Positions 18,770 through 28,998 of a stretch of 64,000 bases of DNA are shown in pieces (positions within the stretch are counted from its first letter, which is position 1; every line of letters starts with the position of its first letter). The stretch is from HGM11416 sp034104345. Its GTDB lineage: Bacteria; Bacillota; Clostridia; Christensenellales; Borkfalkiaceae. The stretch lies in assembly GCA_034104345.1 (NCBI GenBank), contig JAXEDY010000028.1, positions 1-64,000 on the forward strand, written 5' to 3'. Below the pieces are notes generated by a model. The model did no database searches. It was not told the DNA's origin and worked only from the letters and a program-made list of their open reading frames with translations. The position numbers were made by a program, and so were the translations under genes.

Positions 18770-19345
18770 TTAATACGCATAGGCTGTCGTAACGAACGCT
18801 TCGCATATTTTCCCCGTGCTTTCGTCGGTTATAAATTTAAACGAATAATTCGCGCTTTTAATTTTATCTCCGTCGAACTCCGCACAGAAAGCAATTCCGC
18901 CGAACGAAGGAAGTTCGCCTATGAATTCGGCAACGTTTTCGTCGGAAACAAACGCGTTTATAATGCCGCTCTCCGAAGAAAAGTTATCTAATATTTTGCT
19001 TTTGAAATTAAAAACGATGAGGTCGCCCCGATCTAAATTAACTATGTCGGTTTCGGTTTTTACCGACTGTTCGAACGTAGAAGGATCTATTGCCGTGGTT
19101 TCGGTAATAACGCTCGCTTCGGTATCCGAAATAAACGCCTGCGTTTTTTTAACCGATTTGATAACGAACGCGCCGTCTTTGTATTCGACCGTGGTAACAA
19201 CCGTTCTTACCGATTGCATCGACAACTCATAGGCCTTTTTAACGCCGGAAGCTTTTGATAAATCGATGCCCCCGCACGATGCCGAAAACGCCGTTATTAT
19301 CGCCGCGAAAATGCAGATCGCCGCTGTAAATAATCTTTTTTTCAT
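18770..19345 (-). CDS. Small lipoprotein of unknown function
   Basis: A 191-residue lipoprotein (lipobox SASC, lipidated Cys24), start ATG after AAAGG. The mature part looks like one beta-rich domain with charged strands (VRTVVTTVEYKDGAFVIKS). I do not recognise the family. Its length and strand pattern would suit an outer-surface binding or chaperone-like domain, which is speculation. It lies between the giant subtilase and the 817-residue lipoprotein, 12 nt from the latter. Confidence 0.75.
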   Translation of the reverse strand: MKKRLFTAAICIFAAIITAFSASCGGIDLSKASGVKKAYELSMQSVRTVVTTVEYKDGAFVIKSVKKTQAFISDTEASVITETTAIDPSTFEQSVKTETDIVNLDRGDLIVFNFKSKILDNFSSESGIINAFVSDENVAEFIGELPSFGGIAFCAEFDGDKIKSANYSFKFITDESTGKICEAFVTTAYAY

Positions 19346-19368
19346 GTCGTTTACCTTTTTGTTTTTTA

Positions 19369-19394
19369 CGCGCCGCCGCTTTTATGGCGGCGCG
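19369..19394 (-). other. Intercistronic hairpin between the subtilase and lipoprotein genes
   Basis: A 9-bp GC-only stem (CGCGCCGCC/GGCGGCGCG) with an 8-nt loop in the 91-nt gap. No U-tract follows on the minus strand, so it looks more like an mRNA-stabilising or partial attenuation hairpin than a full terminator. Confidence 0.5.
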
Positions 19395-19436
19395 GATTTA
19401 AACTTTTGTGCTTTTGCTGCTTCTTCCGCGCGGGAT

Positions 19437-22400
19437 TCAGCCCAAAAGAATTTTGTCGATTTCGCTTATCGGCGCGTTTACCGAGTTGTAATATTCGCCG
19501 AACGCTTTTACGAGCGCGTCGTATTTATCGAGATTTAAAAGCGAACGTTGCGAACCTTTAAGGCTGTCTATTTTTGCGGTAAGTTCACCCAAAGTCGATA
19601 TAACGGTTAAATCGAAAGTATCGGGAAGCGCCATAAGTTTTTCGTTAAGCGCTTTAATCTTTTCGTTGGCTTTTTCAACCTTTAACAAACGAACCCTTTC
19701 TTTCGCGTTTAAAAACGCGCTTACGTATTCGTTCCATTCTGCAGCGGTGAACGCGCGGCCGAAGAATTTGCTTGCGTCGCTTACGTTTATCGCGGAATAT
19801 GCCGCCGTAGCCTTGTTGACGAGCGCTTCGTCCGTAAGTTCGATTTCGCGTTTTTCGGTTATGGCGATTATTTCTTTTGCGTAAGCAACGAAGTCGGACA
19901 TATCGCCGTCCATTGCAAGGTAACTTCTGTCCGTTCTGTAAAATCTTCCGAACAGCGCCTTATAAACGGGCGAATCGTAACCTTCGGTCTTTTTGTTTAC
20001 CGTGTCGGGCAGATACGCCGTAATCGGCGCGTTTTTACCCGCTAAATCAACGAAGTTGTAATAGCAGAGTTCGGTGTTGAAAAGGTCGAGATACTTATGA
20101 AGTTGTTCGTATGCGTATTGGTTGTCTTTTCCTTCGGTAAGAGATGCGTTTCTGTCGTATGCGCTTTCGAGCGCGGGCGCCGCATAAGATCTGAAGTATA
20201 CGCCCCAGCCCTGATCGCGCGAGTCTTCTTTTAAAAGCCCCGTACAGCCGTAGAACGCATAGTTGCCTATAAGTTTAAGCGATTCGGGAAGAACGATTTT
20301 TACGAGATTTTTGTTGGCGTTCGCCGCATAAAATTCGATACGTTCAACCCCGTCGAGCACGGTAAGTTCGGTTATTTTATCGCCGTAACCGTCGGATAAA
20401 GCAGCCGGAACCGAGTTAAGCTGAAGCGCGCCCGAAGGCATTACGTTGTATAACACGCCGCCCTCTATGCGGGCGTAATCGTTTATAACTTTGCTGACCG
20501 AGCCGCCGCTTGTGAATTTTTCAAGCGCGTTGCAGCCCGTAAACGCCGCTTTGCCTATTTTCTCGACGGTAGACGCAACGTCGAATTCTTTTAAGTTATA
20601 GTTGCCGCCGAGAGCCACGCTGTTGAACGCGTAATCTTCGATTATTTTAAGCGAAGGCGCTTTGAACGAGTTAACCGAAGTATCTTTAAACGCATACTGC
20701 CCGATGTATTCGAGCGCGGGTGCGATTACGTCGCAAGCGAGCGCTTCGTTGTTTGCAAACGCGGCTTCGCCTATGGTTTTAACGCTCGAAAGGTCGATGG
20801 TTTTAAGAGTGCGCGCCGAATCGGTGGTTAACGGCTGAGTAAACGCGTAATTGCCGATTTCTTCTACGCTACCCAAGTTTACGTTTGCAATCGACGTGCA
20901 GTTTGCGAACATATAGTCGCCCACGCGGGTTACGCTTGCGGGAAGAACTACTTTTTCGAGCGAACCGCAACCGAAGAATACCGCGTTGCCGTCGAAGTTC
21001 ATTTTCTTCATTTCTTCGGCGCTGTCGAGTCCGGCTCCTTCTTCGAAGGTTACGCCTTCGGGAATGGTTATTTCGCCAAGTCCGTTGCAATACATAAACG
21101 CGCCTTCGCCTATCTTTTTAAGGCTCGAAGGCAGAGTTATCGTTTTGAACGAGGGCGAAGAACCGCTTGTGGTAAGTTTACCGAACGCATAGTTGCCTAT
21201 GATCTCGGTTTTTGCGCTGCCCGCAATTTCGTTTCCGTTTTCGTCGTAATCGGCAAATTTTACGTCGACGAGCGACGAACATTCGGCAAACGCCGAGTTT
21301 TCTATGGTTCTAATGCCCGTAAGAACTACTCCGCCGAGCGATTTGCAGTTGTAGAACGCCTGAAGCGGAATAACTTCGGTAACGTTTTTGAAGTTTAAAA
21401 TGCCTTTAATCGAAACGTCGTTTGCAAAGCACGCGTCGCCTATAACAAGCCCGCCCTTTTCGCCGTCGGCTACTTGGGGAAGCGTTACTTTTTCTAAATA
21501 TCTCGCGTTTTGGAACGCGCCTACGCCGAGCGTTACGTTTTTGCCGAGAGTTACCTTTTTAATACGCGAATCGTAAAACGCGCCTTCGCCTACCGCGGTG
21601 CCGTCGCCGACGCTTACTTCGGTTAAAGCCGAACCGGCAAACGCATAATCGCCTATTTCGGCAACTTTATCGAGATTTTCGGCTGTTACGTCCGAATAAA
21701 CGACCTTATCGTTGCCGGTTTCTTCGTCTTTAACGATATTTCTGCCGGCGTAAGCGAATGCGAATCTGCCTAAAACGGTATTTTCGGAAAGAACTATTTC
21801 GGTAAGTTCGGGGCAGTTTGCAAACGCATAATCGCCTACTTTAACGCCCTGTTTATTGATAATTACCGATTTTACGTTCGAACCCGCGAATGCCGACGCG
21901 CCTATTTCTTCGATGGCGTCGATTTCGTCGATCGTAAGAACTTCGGTATCGTTTATCGCCGCGAAAACGAGAATTTTTCCGTCTTTGCTCGTGAGATAAG
22001 GCTTGCCTTCGGCGGGAGCCGCGTAGTGCGCGTTGTTATCGTCTACAACGAAGTTTTTAATCGAAGTTCCCTGGAACACGGTGCCGTTTATGCTTCCTAA
22101 AACGGTTTTCGCGCCGAATTTAACGGTTTCGAGCCCCGATTTATAAAAACTGTATGCGCCGAAGTTCACTTCGCAATCGGGAAGGTCAAACGCTTTAAGC
22201 GACGAATCGTTATAAAACGCCTGTTCGCCGATGGTCGAAACGGTTGCGCCGTCGAACACGAACGAAGAAAGGTTGTTACAATCGCTGAACGCGCCTTTTC
22301 CGATGGTTTCGAGCGAGTTTTTAAGGGTTACTTTTGTTAAACTGCCGCAACGGGCGAAGCAATATTCGGGAATTTCGGTTTTCGTGTATAACGTAATTTC

Positions 22401-25400
22401 TTTAAGCCCCGTACGCACGAACATAGCATAAGAAAGTTTGGTATGTTCGTTGGTTATAACGGTGGTTAAAGCCGAGCAATCTTTAAACGCTTCTTTGCCT
22501 GTGTTGCGAAGAGTTTCAAGGTTTACTTCGGTAAGCGACGTGCAATATTCGAAGCCGCGATAGCCTATCGAAGTTATTTTAGAAAGATTGATTTTTGCAA
22601 GTTTTTTGCAGTTTGCGAACGCATGCGAACCGATAACTATAACGTCGCCGCCGAGTTCGCCGTTTGCGGTAACTCCTTCTGCTCCGCCGTTTAACGTTCT
22701 GGTGCGTATGTCGTTAAGTTTCGTATCGCCCGAGAACGAATATTCGCGGATAAATTTAAGGGTTGACGGAAGAACGACTTTTTCGAGTTTTACGCAGTTA
22801 TAGAACGCGTATTTCTGAATTTCTTCGACGCCTTCGGGGATAACCACGCTCGTTACGAGATTGTTTCCGTCGGGAAGTTTGTTTGCGTCGAAGTCTTCGT
22901 CGAGTATAACGTTACGGTCTGTTTCATACAAGCAGAACGCATACGAACCGATGTATAAAATACCTTCGTCGTCGGGGATAACTACGTCGCCGCCTATACC
23001 CTTATAAGCCACGAGCGTTCTGTTTTCGATAACGAACGGACTTTTTACTTCAACGCTCGCCGTTGCCGAAATATACGAGAAGTCGCCGGTCTTTTTGTTT
23101 CTGGCTTTAAGCGTTACGGTAACAAAACCTTCGGCTTTTGCCTTTAAGTTGCCCTTTTGGTCTACTTCGGCAACCGTGGGATCGGTCGATTCGTAAACGA
23201 GATCGTAATTGGTTTCGCTATACCACGGGTTGAGGTCGTAATAAAGTTTTACGCTTTCGCCGGGATACAACCTTATAAGCCCGTTTTTGGCTTCGAGATA
23301 GTTTACGTCGCCGGTCGAACCGATTTCGCTGGTCTGCGCCGCTTTCGCAAATGCGAAAGTGGTCTGCATGTGCGAAAATCTTATTTCTTTAAGCCCGCCG
23401 TTATCGTTAAGAGGATAAATGCCTTCCTGCTCTGCCGCAGCGGGGCGCGAACCTTGTTTTACGTTGATGATTACGACCGCCTGTTTGCCGTCCATTCTTT
23501 CGCGGGCGGTTACGGTGGCGCGGCCTGCCGAATTGATTTTTACAAGACCTTCGCTTACTTCCAAAACTTTGTCGTTCGACGAAATCCAGGTTAAATGCGA
23601 AAGATAATCTTCGTTTTCGCGCGCGTCGCCGATGGTAGAATCGGTGGTGTAAAGATATTTTTTAAGGTCGATAAGTTCGTTTTCGTAAGCGGTGAAAATA
23701 ATAAGGTCTTCGCCGTTTTCTTCGCCGTTTTTGGTGAACTTGAAGTCGCCGGCAGTTGCGGGAAGCTGGCAAACGTAAATGTTCGAGTTAAGCGCGTAGT
23801 CGTCTATCGAGAAGCACAAAGCGTTCGGAATAATCGAATCGTTGTAAATATCTTCGAGATAATCGGTGATTTCAAACGTAACCGTCGAATCGGTGCCTTT
23901 CTGTCCGTTAATCGGAATGGGGTTTTCGGAAAGGAAAGTGTAGGTCGAACTCGAAGTGAACGTTATGGGCGTTACCGACATCGCGTATTGATTATCGTAA
24001 ACGGTAAGAGTCGCATAATAACGATATTTTTCTTCGGTTTCGTCGTATTCTCTGGTGTATTCTACGTTTTTAAGGATAGGCGCTTCGTTATCCATTGCGA
24101 ATTCGAAACTGAACGTGTTGTTTTTGTTGGTGTTTATGCCGCCTTTGTTGGTTTTGCTATCCCAATCATAATCGAGATAGCCGGTCATAGTGAATACGTA
24201 GCGACGGTTGTTTATAAGCCCTTGTTTAGCCGAGTTTATTTTAAGCGATTCGTAATAAGGATAGGGGCTGCCGCCGGGGGAATAAGCCTTGCTCGCGTTA
24301 TAATCGATATAACTCCATACCGTTTCGCCTGTAACCTTATCGACTATGCTGAAATGCATTTCTTTGGCGCCGCGCAAAAGCCCCGCGCCGATAGCCGTTA
24401 TGCCGTCGATCGCGCCGAGCGTATCCGAAACAGCCGCGTGTTCTTCGGTTGCGGGAATTTCGTCGTAAGAGCCGGTGTCGTAAAGGTATGCGCCGAGCGG
24501 AATCATATAGTTATAGAAATACGAACCGTAAGGCGTGGTGGCGTAATAGTCCGCTTTAACCTTATCGTCGTCGTCGATCGCGTCGTCGTGAGCGGTCGTT
24601 TCAACTTCGTAATAAGTTTTATCGAACATGGGCGCTTCGGTCCAGTCGCCGTAGAAAGCAAGGAAGGGGGCGTTAAGGTCTACGTTATCGCCGTGCGCTT
24701 TGAATTTTAAAAAGCCTTCGACGTACATTCCGTTTTCGAAATGCGAATCGATATACGATCTGTCGGCGTTATCTAAAGTGTAGGTAACTTCTACCCTTAC
24801 CGACTTGCCCGCGGGAACGGTTATAACCCCGTTTCTAACTTCGGTTGCTTTGCCGTTTTCTACCGTTTTAACCACGGTGGCGCCGCCGAGCATATAAGGA
24901 GTTTCGGCAACGTGCTTGTCGTCCGAAGTAGAAACGCTTTCGGTCATTGCGGTAACCGAGCAATCGTAACTTACCGCTTCCGACGAAATGTTTACTACGT
25001 TTACGGTCATAGTGTAAACGCCGGTGCGCTTTTTGTCGTCGCCGAGTTCTATCTTGCTGCGGTCGAGCCCGTCTACGGTAATATACGCTTTGGTTTTTAC
25101 GGTTTTTGCAAAATTAGCAAGCCCCGCGCCCTGTTTACGCGGCGAATAGGGGTTGTTTTCTTCGTTTTTCGCTATATCCGCGGTAGACATCATAAGTTGG
25201 TTTGCAAGGTTTTTGATGTCTTTATCCGAAAGGTTAAGCGATTGCTTATAGTTATCTTTGATATACTGACGAATTAAAACCACGATGCCGCAAAGGTTAG
25301 GCGTAGCCATCGAAGTTCCCGACAAACGGTCGTATCTGTATTTGATTTCGCCGTTTTCGCCGACGTAACTACCCGGAACGGCAGAGTAAATGTTACCGCC

Positions 25401-27323
25401 GTGTGCGGTGATTTCGGGTTTGATTTCGAGCGACGGAGTGGGACCCCAACTCGAGAAGTCGGACATGAACGGACCTGCCGTATAGTCTGAGCAAACGGTT
25501 AAAGTTCCCACGTTGTCAACCGAATCTCTTACCAGTCTTTCACCGTCGTCTTTCGAGATCGAAATAGTAGGAACGTGGTCGCTTTTACCCATCGACATTA
25601 TAATATCGCCGTCGATGTTGTTATAAATGATACAAGCGACCGCACCGTAACTTTTTGCAAGTTTTGCTTTTTCTTCGAAGCTGTTTTCGCCGCGTTTTAC
25701 GACCGCTATTCTGCCCTGAAGTTTATCGGCTACCTGATCGAACGCAATTTTTACGCCTACCCCGGGAACGACGACGTATTCGAACGTGTTGAACGTATAG
25801 CCGTTTTCGCCGACGCTTAACGCGCCCGACGAAATAAGTTCGTTGTAAAAATCGTTTTCTTTGGCCGCCACCGAGTTCGATTCTTTATAGAAAAGGATCT
25901 GCCCGTCTTCTTTGTCGGCGCTCATGTTCGCGACTAAATATCTGCTTTTCGTTCCGCTTATCGAAGCAACCGAAAGCGCGCCTTTATAAGTAGAAGGCGA
26001 ACCTACGGTACCCGAATCGGGGTTGGTAACGAAGTTGGTGTTGCCCTGTTCGCCGCCGAAGCCCGAACTGTAACTGTTGCTTGCCGCGGTGATTAAACTT
26101 ATGCCGCTTTCGTTTATCGCGTCGTAAACCGAGTTTACGTTCGCTTTTTCAAGGTCGTCGTCGCTTTCGCGCGAGAAACCGCACGAAGAACCGAGCGACA
26201 TGTTTATTGCGTCTACGTTGAGTTTTACCGCGTCTTCGAGCGCCGCGATAATATCCGGAGTTTTACCGCCTTGGTCGAGATCGGGGAAAACTTTCATCAA
26301 TACGAGTTGCGCGTCGGGCGCGATTCCTTTTATAACGTCGTCTTGCCCCGCGATAATGCCCGCAACGTGCGTGCCGTGTTCCGAATCGTAAGGGAATACG
26401 TCGGCGTCTTTATCGGCATAGTCGTAAGAATAAGGAATTTTATTGCTGTACCAAACGTCCGAAACGGTAAGCCCGTTAGTGGTTTTGGTTGCATTCATGG
26501 TAGAAAGCAACGGCTTTCCGTCGGCGGTTTTTTGGGTGAGCGTGTTTTTGGTTATAACCAAACTGTTACGGTTGCGTTCGTCGTAGCCTTCGATGTTGAA
26601 CACGCTGTGGCTCATATCGAAGCCCGAGTCTAAAACGGCAACGACCGTGCCTTTACCGGTATAGGTGTGTTTCTGCCCGTCGATTCCCTCGACTTCGCCC
26701 GCCTTGTAAATACCCGTGTTTTCGTCGATTTCTACGGGGTTATACGAAACCGAATCGGTAATCGCCTGAACCTGATTATAGGTTTCGGACAAAGCGCACG
26801 ATTTAACGCCGCTTGTCTGTTCGATTTTTTCAAGGTTTTTATAAGCGGTTTTTACCGCGATCGCGTTGGTAACGGTGCTGTAAGTATATTCTACGCCGTC
26901 AATTAGTCCCCTTTGACTCAAAAGAGATATAAGCGCGTTTTGTTCGCGTTCTATTTCGGCGCGCTGAACGCTGCCCGCGAACGATTTCGCATAGTCGGCA
27001 ACCGAAGCCGAGCCCGTTCCGCCCGCGTTGTAAGTAGCGATAAGCGAATCGCCGCCGAGCGCCACCATTATAACAACCTCGTCTTCGTCTTTATACCCGC
27101 CGTTCTTTATTAAATATTCGGCTTTTATCTGCGAAGCGACTTGTTCCTGCGTGAGTTTATCGGCGCTTTTTAAGATTTTAAGTTCGTTGCCGTTTGCGGT
27201 AACGTCTGCGTTTACCCCGCCTAAGCCGTTTGCATCGCCTTTAAAGACCGGCGCAAACGATACCCATGCAGTAGATACAGACAATATTGCGACCAATAAA
27301 AACGATAAGAATTTTATCCGCAT
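19437..27323 (-). CDS. Giant secreted subtilisin-like protease with BspA-type leucine-rich repeats
   Basis: A 2628-residue S8 peptidase. N-terminal signal peptide (~1-24) and propeptide-like region to ~215. The catalytic triad is visible: Asp232 (VAVLDSGFD), His316 (EHGTHVAG) and Ser671 (LSGTSMATP), with oxyanion Asn416 (ITAASN). A PA domain is inserted at ~500-600, as in cell-envelope proteases of the C5a-peptidase/lactocepin type. Fibronectin-like domains follow (~745-1200), then two Big_2-like domains (~1205-1425). From ~1430 to ~2330 about 30 BspA-type LRRs (xLxxIGxxAFxxC pattern) occur, then a helical C-terminus. No LPXTG or other anchor is seen, so it is either secreted or held non-covalently. 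The start ATG is well supported by AAAGGAG. It is encoded 122 nt after the opp operon's last gene. Protein digestion at or near the cell surface is well supported; the LRR target is unknown. Confidence 0.93.
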   Translation of the reverse strand: MRIKFLSFLLVAILSVSTAWVSFAPVFKGDANGLGGVNADVTANGNELKILKSADKLTQEQVASQIKAEYLIKNGGYKDEDEVVIMVALGGDSLIATYNAGGTGSASVADYAKSFAGSVQRAEIEREQNALISLLSQRGLIDGVEYTYSTVTNAIAVKTAYKNLEKIEQTSGVKSCALSETYNQVQAITDSVSYNPVEIDENTGIYKAGEVEGIDGQKHTYTGKGTVVAVLDSGFDMSHSVFNIEGYDERNRNSLVITKNTLTQKTADGKPLLSTMNATKTTNGLTVSDVWYSNKIPYSYDYADKDADVFPYDSEHGTHVAGIIAGQDDVIKGIAPDAQLVLMKVFPDLDQGGKTPDIIAALEDAVKLNVDAINMSLGSSCGFSRESDDDLEKANVNSVYDAINESGISLITAASNSYSSGFGGEQGNTNFVTNPDSGTVGSPSTYKGALSVASISGTKSRYLVANMSADKEDGQILFYKESNSVAAKENDFYNELISSGALSVGENGYTFNTFEYVVVPGVGVKIAFDQVADKLQGRIAVVKRGENSFEEKAKLAKSYGAVACIIYNNIDGDIIMSMGKSDHVPTISISKDDGERLVRDSVDNVGTLTVCSDYTAGPFMSDFSSWGPTPSLEIKPEITAHGGNIYSAVPGSYVGENGEIKYRYDRLSGTSMATPNLCGIVVLIRQYIKDNYKQSLNLSDKDIKNLANQLMMSTADIAKNEENNPYSPRKQGAGLANFAKTVKTKAYITVDGLDRSKIELGDDKKRTGVYTMTVNVVNISSEAVSYDCSVTAMTESVSTSDDKHVAETPYMLGGATVVKTVENGKATEVRNGVITVPAGKSVRVEVTYTLDNADRSYIDSHFENGMYVEGFLKFKAHGDNVDLNAPFLAFYGDWTEAPMFDKTYYEVETTAHDDAIDDDDKVKADYYATTPYGSYFYNYMIPLGAYLYDTGSYDEIPATEEHAAVSDTLGAIDGITAIGAGLLRGAKEMHFSIVDKVTGETVWSYIDYNASKAYSPGGSPYPYYESLKINSAKQGLINNRRYVFTMTGYLDYDWDSKTNKGGINTNKNNTFSFEFAMDNEAPILKNVEYTREYDETEEKYRYYATLTVYDNQYAMSVTPITFTSSSTYTFLSENPIPINGQKGTDSTVTFEITDYLEDIYNDSIIPNALCFSIDDYALNSNIYVCQLPATAGDFKFTKNGEENGEDLIIFTAYENELIDLKKYLYTTDSTIGDARENEDYLSHLTWISSNDKVLEVSEGLVKINSAGRATVTARERMDGKQAVVIINVKQGSRPAAAEQEGIYPLNDNGGLKEIRFSHMQTTFAFAKAAQTSEIGSTGDVNYLEAKNGLIRLYPGESVKLYYDLNPWYSETNYDLVYESTDPTVAEVDQKGNLKAKAEGFVTVTLKARNKKTGDFSYISATASVEVKSPFVIENRTLVAYKGIGGDVVIPDDEGILYIGSYAFCLYETDRNVILDEDFDANKLPDGNNLVTSVVIPEGVEEIQKYAFYNCVKLEKVVLPSTLKFIREYSFSGDTKLNDIRTRTLNGGAEGVTANGELGGDVIVIGSHAFANCKKLAKINLSKITSIGYRGFEYCTSLTEVNLETLRNTGKEAFKDCSALTTVITNEHTKLSYAMFVRTGLKEITLYTKTEIPEYCFARCGSLTKVTLKNSLETIGKGAFSDCNNLSSFVFDGATVSTIGEQAFYNDSSLKAFDLPDCEVNFGAYSFYKSGLETVKFGAKTVLGSINGTVFQGTSIKNFVVDDNNAHYAAPAEGKPYLTSKDGKILVFAAINDTEVLTIDEIDAIEEIGASAFAGSNVKSVIINKQGVKVGDYAFANCPELTEIVLSENTVLGRFAFAYAGRNIVKDEETGNDKVVYSDVTAENLDKVAEIGDYAFAGSALTEVSVGDGTAVGEGAFYDSRIKKVTLGKNVTLGVGAFQNARYLEKVTLPQVADGEKGGLVIGDACFANDVSIKGILNFKNVTEVIPLQAFYNCKSLGGVVLTGIRTIENSAFAECSSLVDVKFADYDENGNEIAGSAKTEIIGNYAFGKLTTSGSSPSFKTITLPSSLKKIGEGAFMYCNGLGEITIPEGVTFEEGAGLDSAEEMKKMNFDGNAVFFGCGSLEKVVLPASVTRVGDYMFANCTSIANVNLGSVEEIGNYAFTQPLTTDSARTLKTIDLSSVKTIGEAAFANNEALACDVIAPALEYIGQYAFKDTSVNSFKAPSLKIIEDYAFNSVALGGNYNLKEFDVASTVEKIGKAAFTGCNALEKFTSGGSVSKVINDYARIEGGVLYNVMPSGALQLNSVPAALSDGYGDKITELTVLDGVERIEFYAANANKNLVKIVLPESLKLIGNYAFYGCTGLLKEDSRDQGWGVYFRSYAAPALESAYDRNASLTEGKDNQYAYEQLHKYLDLFNTELCYYNFVDLAGKNAPITAYLPDTVNKKTEGYDSPVYKALFGRFYRTDRSYLAMDGDMSDFVAYAKEIIAITEKREIELTDEALVNKATAAYSAINVSDASKFFGRAFTAAEWNEYVSAFLNAKERVRLLKVEKANEKIKALNEKLMALPDTFDLTVISTLGELTAKIDSLKGSQRSLLNLDKYDALVKAFGEYYNSVNAPISEIDKILLG

Positions 27324-27445
27324 GCTTCTCCTTTAATGCCTTGCGCGGCTTTTTATTGCCGCAAAAAGCGAAGATTTTTTCGTGTTTTTGTTTGTTTTTG
27401 CTTTTGTTTAATCAAGTAATCGGTTTGTTTTTTAATGCGCGGCTT

Positions 27446-27730
27446 TTATTTAAGCCACAACCAAAGTAACAGCGCCACCGCGAAAAAACAAATTATCATT
27501 ATTATAACGACGGGAGCGTAAGACGCGTAAGCCGCTTTTATTATGGCGCGTTTTTCTTTTTTGGTAACTTCTACGCCTTCGCCCTTCTTTTTGGCGCCCG
27601 TGCGCGGAGGCAGGTTCGACATATCGTAAACGGTTCTGCCGTCGTCGATAAATCCGGGCTTTCGTTTTTTCGTTTTTTCTGCCGTTTCGCTTTCGTTTTT
27701 AAGGTTTTTGCCTTTTTTAAAAACGCTCAT
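27446..27730 (-). CDS. Small C-terminally anchored membrane protein, translationally coupled to OppF
   Basis: A 94-residue protein whose ATG overlaps the OppF stop codon (ATGA). The first ~70 residues are Lys/Glu/Arg-rich and cytoplasmic in character, with a PGFIDDGRTVYDMSNLPP segment; residues ~73-92 form one hydrophobic membrane helix at the extreme C-terminus. I do not recognise a named family. The 4-nt overlap shows that it belongs to the opp operon, so an accessory role at the transporter or membrane is possible. Confidence 0.78.
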   Translation of the reverse strand: MSVFKKGKNLKNESETAEKTKKRKPGFIDDGRTVYDMSNLPPRTGAKKKGEGVEVTKKEKRAIIKAAYASYAPVVIIMIICFFAVALLLWLWLK

Positions 27731-28998
27731 TCGGCTTTACCGCCGTTTTCGTACGGATTTTCGCCGTTTGCCTCGGCGCTTTGTTTTTCGGCTTTTACTT
27801 CAAGCGCTTTTTGCTTTTCGGCTTTTGCTTTTTCGGCAGATTTTGCAATGCCTTCTTTGGCTTTTATAGCGGTACGCGCGAAAAAGTTTTTTTGTTTAAG
27901 TTCTTCTTCGTGCTTAACTTGCTGCTCCTGCCTTTCTTTTTCGGCTTTTTCTATATCGGCAAGTTGTCTTTCGTATTTTTCTTTGTCCGCCATAATCCGT
28001 TCGTCGTAAAGATGGCACGCTACGAAGTGATTGGGCGTAACTTCGGAATATTTGGGTTCGATAAGTTTGCACGCCGCCATACACTGCGAACACCTTGTGT
28101 GGAATTTGCAGCCCGAAGGCGGATTTGCGGGCGACGGAATATCGCCGGCAAGAATTATGCGGCTCATCTTCACGTCGGGATCCGGCACGGGAACGGCGGA
28201 GAATAGCGCCTTGGTGTAAGGGTGAAGCGGATTATCGAAAATCTCGTCGGTTTCGCCCTTTTCCATCATGTTCCCGAGATACATAACCAGAACTTCGTCG
28301 GTTATATATTTAACGACCGATAAGTCGTGCGAAATGAAAACGTAGGTTAAATTCATGGTGCGCTGCAAATCTTTTAAAAGATTTATTATCTGCGCCTGAA
28401 TGGAAACGTCGAGAGCCGAAACGGGTTCGTCGCAAATAACGAGCCGCGGTTTTACCGCAAGCGCACGCGCTATGCATATACGCTGACGTTGCCCGCCCGA
28501 AAATTCGTGGGGATAACGTTCGTAATATTGCGGTTGAAGCCCGCACTTTTCCATAATATCAAGAACGTAAGAATGAACTTCTTCTTTGGGCACTATGTTA
28601 TGCACTTTAACCGCTTCGGATATAATGTCGCCTACCGTCATGCGCGGGGGAAGCGACGAATAAGGATCCTGAAATATAAGTTGAATATCGGTGCGGAAAC
28701 GGCTTAATTCTTTGCGTTTAAGGTTCGTTATATCCGTTCCTTCGAAAATAACCTTGCCGCCGTCTACGTTATAAAGCCTTAAAATAGTTCTGCCGAGAGT
28801 GGTTTTGCCGCAACCCGATTCGCCTACGACGCCTATCGTCGAGCCTTCTTTAACCGCAAAACTTACGTTATCTACCGCTTTTAAATATGCGAGCGGCTTG
28901 CCGAAAAGCGAAGTTTTAATAGGAAAGTATTTTTTTAAGTTTTTAACTTCGAGAATGTACTCGTTGTTATTTTCTGCGTTTTTAGGGGTTTTATCCAT
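27727..28998 (-). CDS. oppF: Oligopeptide ABC transporter ATP-binding protein, OppF type
   Basis: A 423-residue ABC ATPase of the Opp/Dpp family, energising peptide import. Seen are Walker A GESGCGKTT, signature SGGQRQR, Walker B LVICDEPVSALD and the C-terminal oligopeptide-transporter Cys region (CKFHTRCSQC ... FVACHL). I start at the ATG at 28998, which overlaps the OppD stop as TAATG and has GGGAG upstream, rather than the longer frame. Compared with the usual ~320-330 residues it carries an extra ~80-residue Lys/Glu/Ala-rich tail, probably a helical or coiled segment. It pairs with OppD to form the nucleotide-binding dimer. Confidence 0.93.
   Translation of the reverse strand: MDKTPKNAENNNEYILEVKNLKKYFPIKTSLFGKPLAYLKAVDNVSFAVKEGSTIGVVGESGCGKTTLGRTILRLYNVDGGKVIFEGTDITNLKRKELSRFRTDIQLIFQDPYSSLPPRMTVGDIISEAVKVHNIVPKEEVHSYVLDIMEKCGLQPQYYERYPHEFSGGQRQRICIARALAVKPRLVICDEPVSALDVSIQAQIINLLKDLQRTMNLTYVFISHDLSVVKYITDEVLVMYLGNMMEKGETDEIFDNPLHPYTKALFSAVPVPDPDVKMSRIILAGDIPSPANPPSGCKFHTRCSQCMAACKLIEPKYSEVTPNHFVACHLYDERIMADKEKYERQLADIEKAEKERQEQQVKHEEELKQKNFFARTAIKAKEGIAKSAEKAKAEKQKALEVKAEKQSAEANGENPYENGGKAE

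Noticed and set aside
2578..27336. Many 60-370-residue open frames on the plus strand
   Set aside because: They run antisense to the large lipoprotein and protease genes; their composition (Phe, Gly, Arg, Tyr-rich) is what the reverse reading of Lys/Glu/Asp-rich genes produces.
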